Positions 6,314 to 10,156 of a DNA stretch of 10,156 bases are shown piece by piece. Below the pieces are notes generated by a model. That model was not told where the DNA came from. It saw only the letters and a list, made by a program, of their open reading frames with translations, and ran no database searches. Origin of the DNA: DATMXS01 sp035561355 (GTDB lineage: Bacteria > Acidobacteriota > Terriglobia > Bryobacterales > Bryobacteraceae); contig DATMXS010000292.1 of assembly GCA_035561355.1 (NCBI GenBank), forward strand, positions 1-10,156, read 5' to 3'. Position numbers and translations under genes: made by a program. The stretch's first letter is position 1. The number at the start of each line of letters is the position of its first letter.

Positions 6314-7713
6314 AGGTACCTCCTCGGATCGGCTACGGCGCCTTCTATGGCGGCGGCGGCGGCGGTCAGCGGGCTGGCCAGGAACGTGCGCCCTCCCTTG
6401 CCCTGCCGGCCTTCGAAGTTGCGGTTGCTTGTGGAGACGCTGTACTCGCCAGGCGCAAGCTGGTCGCCGTTCATCGCGATGCACATCGAGCAGCCGGGCT
6501 CGCGCCAGTCCGCGCCGGCCGCGCGGAACACCTCGTGCAGTCCTTCCGCCTCGGCCTGCTTCTTGACTTCGACCGACCCCGGAACGATCATCGTGCGCAC
6601 CCGCGGGCTCACCTTTCGGCCCTTCAGGATGCGCGCGGCCTCGCGAAGGTCGCTGATCCGCCCGTTCGTGCAGCTTCCGATGAAGACCGCATCGACCGAT
6701 CGGCCCAGCAGCGGCTTACCGGCTTCGATCGCCATGTACTTCAGAGCCTTCGCAACCGAGTCGCGTTCGATCGGGTCGGCATAGGAACCGGGCTGCGGCA
6801 CCGCTGCCGTCACCGGGATGCCCATCCCCGGGTTGGTTCCGAACGTAATCATCGGCTCCAACACGGCTGCGTCGAGCGCTATTTCGCGGTCGTACCCGGC
6901 GCCCTCGTCGGTCGGCAGCGCCTTCCAGCGCGCCAGCGAACGCTCCCAATCCGCGCCCTTCGGCGCGAACGGCCGGCCGCACAGGTACTCGAAAGTCGTG
7001 TCGTCCGGCGCAATCAAACCCGCCCGGGCGCCGCCCTCGATCGACATGTTGCACACCGTCATCCGCTCTTCCATCGAGAGCCGGCGGACGGCTGTCCCTG
7101 AGTACTCGAGCACCGCCCCCGTCCCGCCGCCCACGCCGATTTTCGCGATCAGCGCGAGAATAATGTCCTTCGCCGTCACGCCGCTGGCAAGCGTTCCATC
7201 AATGCTCACGCGGAACGTCTTCGGCCGGGTCTGCAACAGGCACTGCGTCGCGAGCACGTGCTCCACTTGGCTCGTCCCGATTCCGAAGGCGAGCGCTCCG
7301 AATGCCCCGTGAGTTGCGGTGTGGCTGTCGCCGCACACAATCGTCATGCCCGGCTGCGTCAGCCCCTGCTCCGGGCCGATCACGTGCACCACGCCCTGTT
7401 TGCTGCTGCCAATCGACTGGCAGGGGATCCCGAACTCGCGACAGTTCGTCTCGAGCTGCTCCACCTGCTTGCGCGCGATCTCATCCATGATCGGCAGCGA
7501 GCGGTCATATGTCGGGACGCTGTGGTCCGCGGTCGCGAACGTCAGGTCCGGCCGCCGGACCTTCAGCCCCCGCTCGCGCAAGCCCTGAAACGCCTGCGGC
7601 GAGGTCACCTCATGCACGAGGTGCAGATCGATGTAAATCAGTGTCGGAGCGCCGGGACGTTCGCTGACTACGTGCGCGTCCCAGACCTTTTCGATGATGG
7701 TGCGAGGTTGCAT
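6310..7713 (-). CDS. leuC: 3-isopropylmalate dehydratase large subunit
   Basis: LeuC is the aconitase-type catalytic subunit that holds the [4Fe-4S] cluster and works with LeuD on isopropylmalate. The product is 467 residues, the normal length. The start PRTIIEKVWDAHVV is typical of LeuC; later come YIDLHLVHEVTSPQAF, DHSVPT, CGDSHTATHGAFGALAFGIG and FIGSCTNGRISDL. The cluster cysteines are C348 (GSCTNGR), C408 and C411 (GCSMCIAMN). I chose ATG 7713 over an upstream in-frame ATG at 7749, which lies inside leuB; GAGAAGG at 7717-7723 supports the choice. The leuB stop is 10 bases upstream. Near the 3' end five GGC repeats on the + strand (6349-6363) encode five alanines. The stop overlaps the leuD GTG. 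Confidence 0.97.
   Translation of the reverse strand: MQPRTIIEKVWDAHVVSERPGAPTLIYIDLHLVHEVTSPQAFQGLRERGLKVRRPDLTFATADHSVPTYDRSLPIMDEIARKQVEQLETNCREFGIPCQSIGSSKQGVVHVIGPEQGLTQPGMTIVCGDSHTATHGAFGALAFGIGTSQVEHVLATQCLLQTRPKTFRVSIDGTLASGVTAKDIILALIAKIGVGGGTGAVLEYSGTAVRRLSMEERMTVCNMSIEGGARAGLIAPDDTTFEYLCGRPFAPKGADWERSLARWKALPTDEGAGYDREIALDAAVLEPMITFGTNPGMGIPVTAAVPQPGSYADPIERDSVAKALKYMAIEAGKPLLGRSVDAVFIGSCTNGRISDLREAARILKGRKVSPRVRTMIVPGSVEVKKQAEAEGLHEVFRAAGADWREPGCSMCIAMNGDQLAPGEYSVSTSNRNFEGRQGKGGRTFLASPLTAAAAAIEGAVADPRRYL
6319..6324 (-). promoter_or_regulatory. Ribosome-binding site that fixes the leuD GTG start
   Basis: On the minus strand AGGAGG occupies 6324-6319, five bases before GTG 6313. 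It is the full consensus sequence and lies within the last codons of leuC. It favours the GTG over any upstream start in the same frame. Confidence 0.8.
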
Positions 7714-7723
7714 TGCCCTTCTC

Positions 7724-8809
7724 TTATCCGATTGCCGCAAGTACGGCATCGCCCACTTGTGCCGTGGTCGCCGGTGCTCCGGCGGGCTTCAGGTCCGCCG
7801 TGACGCGCCCCGAGTCCAGCACGGCTTCCATGGCGTTCTCCACGGCGGTCGCTTCCTGCTTCAGCCCGAAGCTGTACTCGAGCATCGCCGCCACAGACCC
7901 GATCGCGCCCAACGGATTCGCTTTATTCTGCCCTGCGATGTCCGGCGCCGAGCCGTGTACAGGCTCGTATAGCCCGCGCAGCGCTCCCGAGGCCGTCCGA
8001 TCGCCGATGGACGCCGAAGGCAGCATGCCGATCGAACCGGCCAGCACCGCGCCTTCGTCGCTCAGGATGTCGCCGAACATGTTCTCCGTCAGGACGATGT
8101 CGAACCGCTTGGGGTTGAGCACAAGCTGCATCGCGCAGTTGTCCACCAGCAGATGGTCCAGCGCAACATCCGGAAACTCGCGCGCGATCTCGACCACCAC
8201 CCGCCGCCACAACTGCGAGTTCTCGAGCACGTTCGATTTATCGACGCTGGTCACCTTCTTCCGCCGCGCCCGCGCAAGCCCGAAGGCCATCCGCGATACG
8301 CGTTCGATCTCCGGACGCGTATAGACCATCGAGTTCACCGCGCGTTCCTCCGCGCCCTCGCCCGTGATGCCGCGGGGAGTGCCGTAGTAAATGCCGCCGG
8401 TGAGCTCACGGACAATGATCATGTCCGTGCCCTCGACGCGATCGTTCTTGAGCGGCGACGAGTCGATCAGGGCTTTGTACGCCCGGACCGGCCGAAGATT
8501 CGCATACACCCCGAGCGTCTTGCGGATGCCGAGCAGGCCCGCTTCCGGCCGTTGTGACGGCGGGAGCGAGTCGAACTCCGGCAGCCCCACGGCGCCCATC
8601 AGCGTGGCGTCCGCTTCGAGTGCAAGGCGGCGAGTCTCTTCCGGGAACGGCGAGCCCGTCTTCTTGATAGCGATCCCGCCCAGCAGGGCTTCCTGAATGC
8701 GGACGGCGTGGCCGTACTTTTTCGCGACGTGCTCGAGGACACGGACGGCCTGGCAGGTGACTTCTGCGCCGATCCCGTCACCGGGTAGCGCGAGGATGTT
8801 GAGATTCAT
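7724..8809 (-). CDS. leuB: 3-isopropylmalate dehydrogenase
   Basis: LeuB oxidises and decarboxylates 3-isopropylmalate with NAD to 2-oxoisocaproate, the last step before leucine transamination. The 361-residue product fits the family length. It starts NLNILALPGDGIGAEV, and contains GVYANLRPVRA, the active-site region GGIYYGTPRG, VDKSNVLENSQLWR with K191, VDNCAMQL with D223, and FGDILSDEGAVLAGSIGMLPSAS with D247 and D251. The spacing of K191, D223, D247 and D251 is the same as that of the catalytic and metal-binding residues of the Thermus enzyme, shifted by six. The ATG at 8809 is preferred to an in-frame GTG at 8830 because the glycine loop follows directly; neither has a strong ribosome-binding site. 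It lies 71 bases after leuA and 10 bases before leuC. Confidence 0.97.
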   Translation of the reverse strand: MNLNILALPGDGIGAEVTCQAVRVLEHVAKKYGHAVRIQEALLGGIAIKKTGSPFPEETRRLALEADATLMGAVGLPEFDSLPPSQRPEAGLLGIRKTLGVYANLRPVRAYKALIDSSPLKNDRVEGTDMIIVRELTGGIYYGTPRGITGEGAEERAVNSMVYTRPEIERVSRMAFGLARARRKKVTSVDKSNVLENSQLWRRVVVEIAREFPDVALDHLLVDNCAMQLVLNPKRFDIVLTENMFGDILSDEGAVLAGSIGMLPSASIGDRTASGALRGLYEPVHGSAPDIAGQNKANPLGAIGSVAAMLEYSFGLKQEATAVENAMEAVLDSGRVTADLKPAGAPATTAQVGDAVLAAIG

Positions 8810-8880
8810 GGGAAACTTCGACGGTAACACGCCCGCGTTGCATTGCGACGGGCTCCACGGCGGGACGCCAGGTCCCTGGG

Positions 8881-10050
8881 CTAATCCGCAGCGGCGGCGA
8901 GCGCCTTGCGGTCCTCGATAATAGCCGTAATCTCCTCGTCGAGGACGCCCTTCTTCCGGTCCGCTATCGCGATGAAGCGCTGATATACGTAATCCAGTTC
9001 CTCACGGGTGAGGTTCTCGTACCCGAGGTCCTTGCAGCGCTGATTGAGGGCGTGGCGGCCACTGTGCTTGCCCAGCACCAGCCGGCTCTCAGGCACGCCT
9101 ACCGATAGGGGATCCATGATCTCGTAGGTGGTGCGCTCCTTCAGGAAGCCGTCCTGGTGAATGCCCGCCTCATGCGCGAACGCGTTACGCCCGACGATCG
9201 CTTTGTTGGGCTGCGGGCCAAAACTGATCAGTTCGGAGAGGAGCTGGCTGGCGGGGAACAAATGCTCGGTCACGAGGCCGGTCGAGAACGGCAATACATC
9301 CTGCCGCGTCCGGAACGCCATCGCTACTTCCTCGAGCGCGCAGTTTCCGGCGCGTTCGCCGATACCGTTGATCGTGCATTCGATCTGCCGCGCTCCCGCC
9401 TGTACGCCGGCGATCGAGTTCGCCGTCGCGAGTCCGAGGTCGTTGTGGCAGTGAACGCTGATGATGGCCGAATCGCCGATTGCGTCCGCCACCTGCTTGA
9501 TGAAACGCCCGAACTCCTCCGGGACCGAGTAGCCGACGGTATCCGGCAGGTTCACCGTCCGCGCGCCGGCCGCGATCACGGCCTTGCATACTTCGATGAG
9601 GTAGCCCACGTCGGTTCGCGTGGCGTCCTCCGCCGAAAACTCCACGTCGTCCACGTAGCGGCGTGAGAGTTCGACGGCCGCGACCGCCTCCTCAATCACC
9701 TGCTGGCGGTTCTTGCGCAGCTTGTGCTTGAGGTGAATATCGCTGGTTGCGATGAACGTATGGATCCGCGGCCTGCGTGCTTTATCCAGAGCGCGGGCGG
9801 CCCGTTCGACATCCATTGTGCAGGACCTGGCGAGTGCCGCCACCTGCACCCACGGGAACTCCCGGCTGATCGTTTCGACCGACTCGAAATCGCCTTCGGA
9901 GGCGATTGGAAAGCCCGCCTCGAGGATGTCTGCGCCGAGCTCCACGAGTTTGCGTGCCATCCGAAGCTTCTCCGGCGGCGTCATGCTGCAGCCCGGCGAT
10001 TGCTCGCCATCTCTCAAGGTCGTGTCGAAGATATATACGCGATCAGACAT
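8881..10050 (-). CDS. leuA: 2-isopropylmalate synthase, short form without regulatory domain
   Basis: LeuA condenses acetyl-CoA with 2-oxoisovalerate, the committed step of leucine synthesis. The 389-residue product begins with IFDTTLRDGEQSPG (R13 and D14 for catalysis and metal binding), then GADILEAGFPIASEGDFE, VEFSAEDATRTD, NLPDTVGYSVP, HCHNDLGLATANS (metal ligands H200 and H202), TINGIGERAGNCALEE, and the subdomain motifs HEAGIHQDG and LGKHSGRHA. These favour LeuA over homocitrate or citramalate synthase. It ends at KKGVLDEEITAII plus a short tail and a TAG stop, about where the leucine-binding LeuA dimer domain begins in full-length enzymes of some 515-525 residues. Only 71 bases separate it from leuB, so the missing domain is not lost by a nearby frameshift. 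The ATG has AGGA directly against it and an in-frame TAA just upstream. Feedback by leucine may be absent or work differently; this is inferred from length. Confidence 0.95.
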   Translation of the reverse strand: MSDRVYIFDTTLRDGEQSPGCSMTPPEKLRMARKLVELGADILEAGFPIASEGDFESVETISREFPWVQVAALARSCTMDVERAARALDKARRPRIHTFIATSDIHLKHKLRKNRQQVIEEAVAAVELSRRYVDDVEFSAEDATRTDVGYLIEVCKAVIAAGARTVNLPDTVGYSVPEEFGRFIKQVADAIGDSAIISVHCHNDLGLATANSIAGVQAGARQIECTINGIGERAGNCALEEVAMAFRTRQDVLPFSTGLVTEHLFPASQLLSELISFGPQPNKAIVGRNAFAHEAGIHQDGFLKERTTYEIMDPLSVGVPESRLVLGKHSGRHALNQRCKDLGYENLTREELDYVYQRFIAIADRKKGVLDEEITAIIEDRKALAAAAD

Positions 10051-10156
10051 TCCTGTTTTGCCTGTTTAAATTCCGCCCACGCTCTGGCTGGATTGCACCC
10101 CCGGCGGCCTGTTTCTCCGCAGCGGGTACATGGTCAATTATCGGAGTTGCTTCACC
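10043..10156 (-). other. Possible 3' end of an upstream operon gene
   Basis: On the minus strand one frame is open from the window edge for 37 codons and ends at TGA 10045-10043, overlapping the leuA ATG by eight bases. A terminal overlap of this kind is common inside biosynthetic operons, and the poor ribosome-binding site of leuA would suit translational coupling. The visible peptide (GEATPIIDHVPAAEKQ and onward) matches no family I recognise, and an open frame this short is expected by chance in GC-rich DNA. The alternative is that 10051-10156 is the leuA leader and promoter region. Confidence 0.25.

Noticed and set aside
6314..6484. Upstream extension of leuD
   Set aside because: The added residues are an arginine-rich out-of-frame reading of leuC, and a consensus ribosome-binding site points to GTG 6313.
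7714..7749. Twelve-residue N-terminal extension of leuC
   Set aside because: It overlaps the end of leuB and is not part of the family; ATG 7713 has a ribosome-binding site and the normal LeuC start.
8862..8879. Small inverted repeats in the leuA-leuB gap (GGGAC/GTCCC and CCAGG/CCTGG)
   Set aside because: Five-base arms without a T tract are expected by chance at this GC content; too weak to call a terminator or regulatory hairpin.
10051..10156. Possible promoter with TTGACC upstream of leuA on the minus strand
   Set aside because: At the usual 17-base spacing the -10 position reads AAACAG, a poor match, and no leader peptide with leucine codons or T-box pattern is visible in the short stretch available.

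Overview
The window is a GC-rich bacterial chromosome segment packed with ordinary housekeeping genes. I see no insertion sequence, phage gene, CRISPR array, tRNA or rRNA. The high GC, a Tat-exported TIM-barrel protein of the kind common in Acidobacteriota, Planctomycetota and Bacteroidota, a zinc-ribbon/PspC protein and a secreted subtilase together suggest an acidobacterium, perhaps of the Solibacter/Bryobacter type. That placement is an inference and is not proven by any one sequence.

Layout. The left half (1-5667) is read on the + strand: the 3' two thirds of mutS (mismatch repair), anmK (anhydro-N-acetylmuramate kinase, cell-wall recycling), a Tat-signal TIM-barrel protein overlapping anmK by ATGA, a 208-base gap with a possible promoter, a secreted proteinase K/aqualysin-like serine protease, and a small zinc-ribbon plus PspC membrane protein. 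A strong hairpin at 5271-5305 lies between the last two genes. The right half (5717-10050) is a minus-strand leucine operon, transcribed leuA-leuB-leuC-leuD. The two halves converge on a 14-bp hairpin at 5675-5710 that probably terminates both. No stretch longer than 300 bases lacks a gene.

How the genes work together. LeuA condenses acetyl-CoA with 2-oxoisovalerate, LeuC and LeuD isomerise the product, and LeuB oxidises it to the precursor of leucine. The genes are tightly spaced (71 bases, 10 bases, then a 4-base overlap), as expected for one mRNA. The most notable point is that LeuA is only 389 residues and stops about where the leucine-sensing regulatory domain of a standard LeuA would begin. 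An open frame running in from the right edge may be the 3' end of one more operon gene, ending inside the leuA start. On the left, anmK and the TIM-barrel gene are probably translationally coupled, although one product should be cytosolic and the other exported.

I did not find a clearly new biological system. The best leads are the short LeuA, the anmK/TIM-barrel pair and the hairpin in the leader of the zinc-ribbon/PspC gene.
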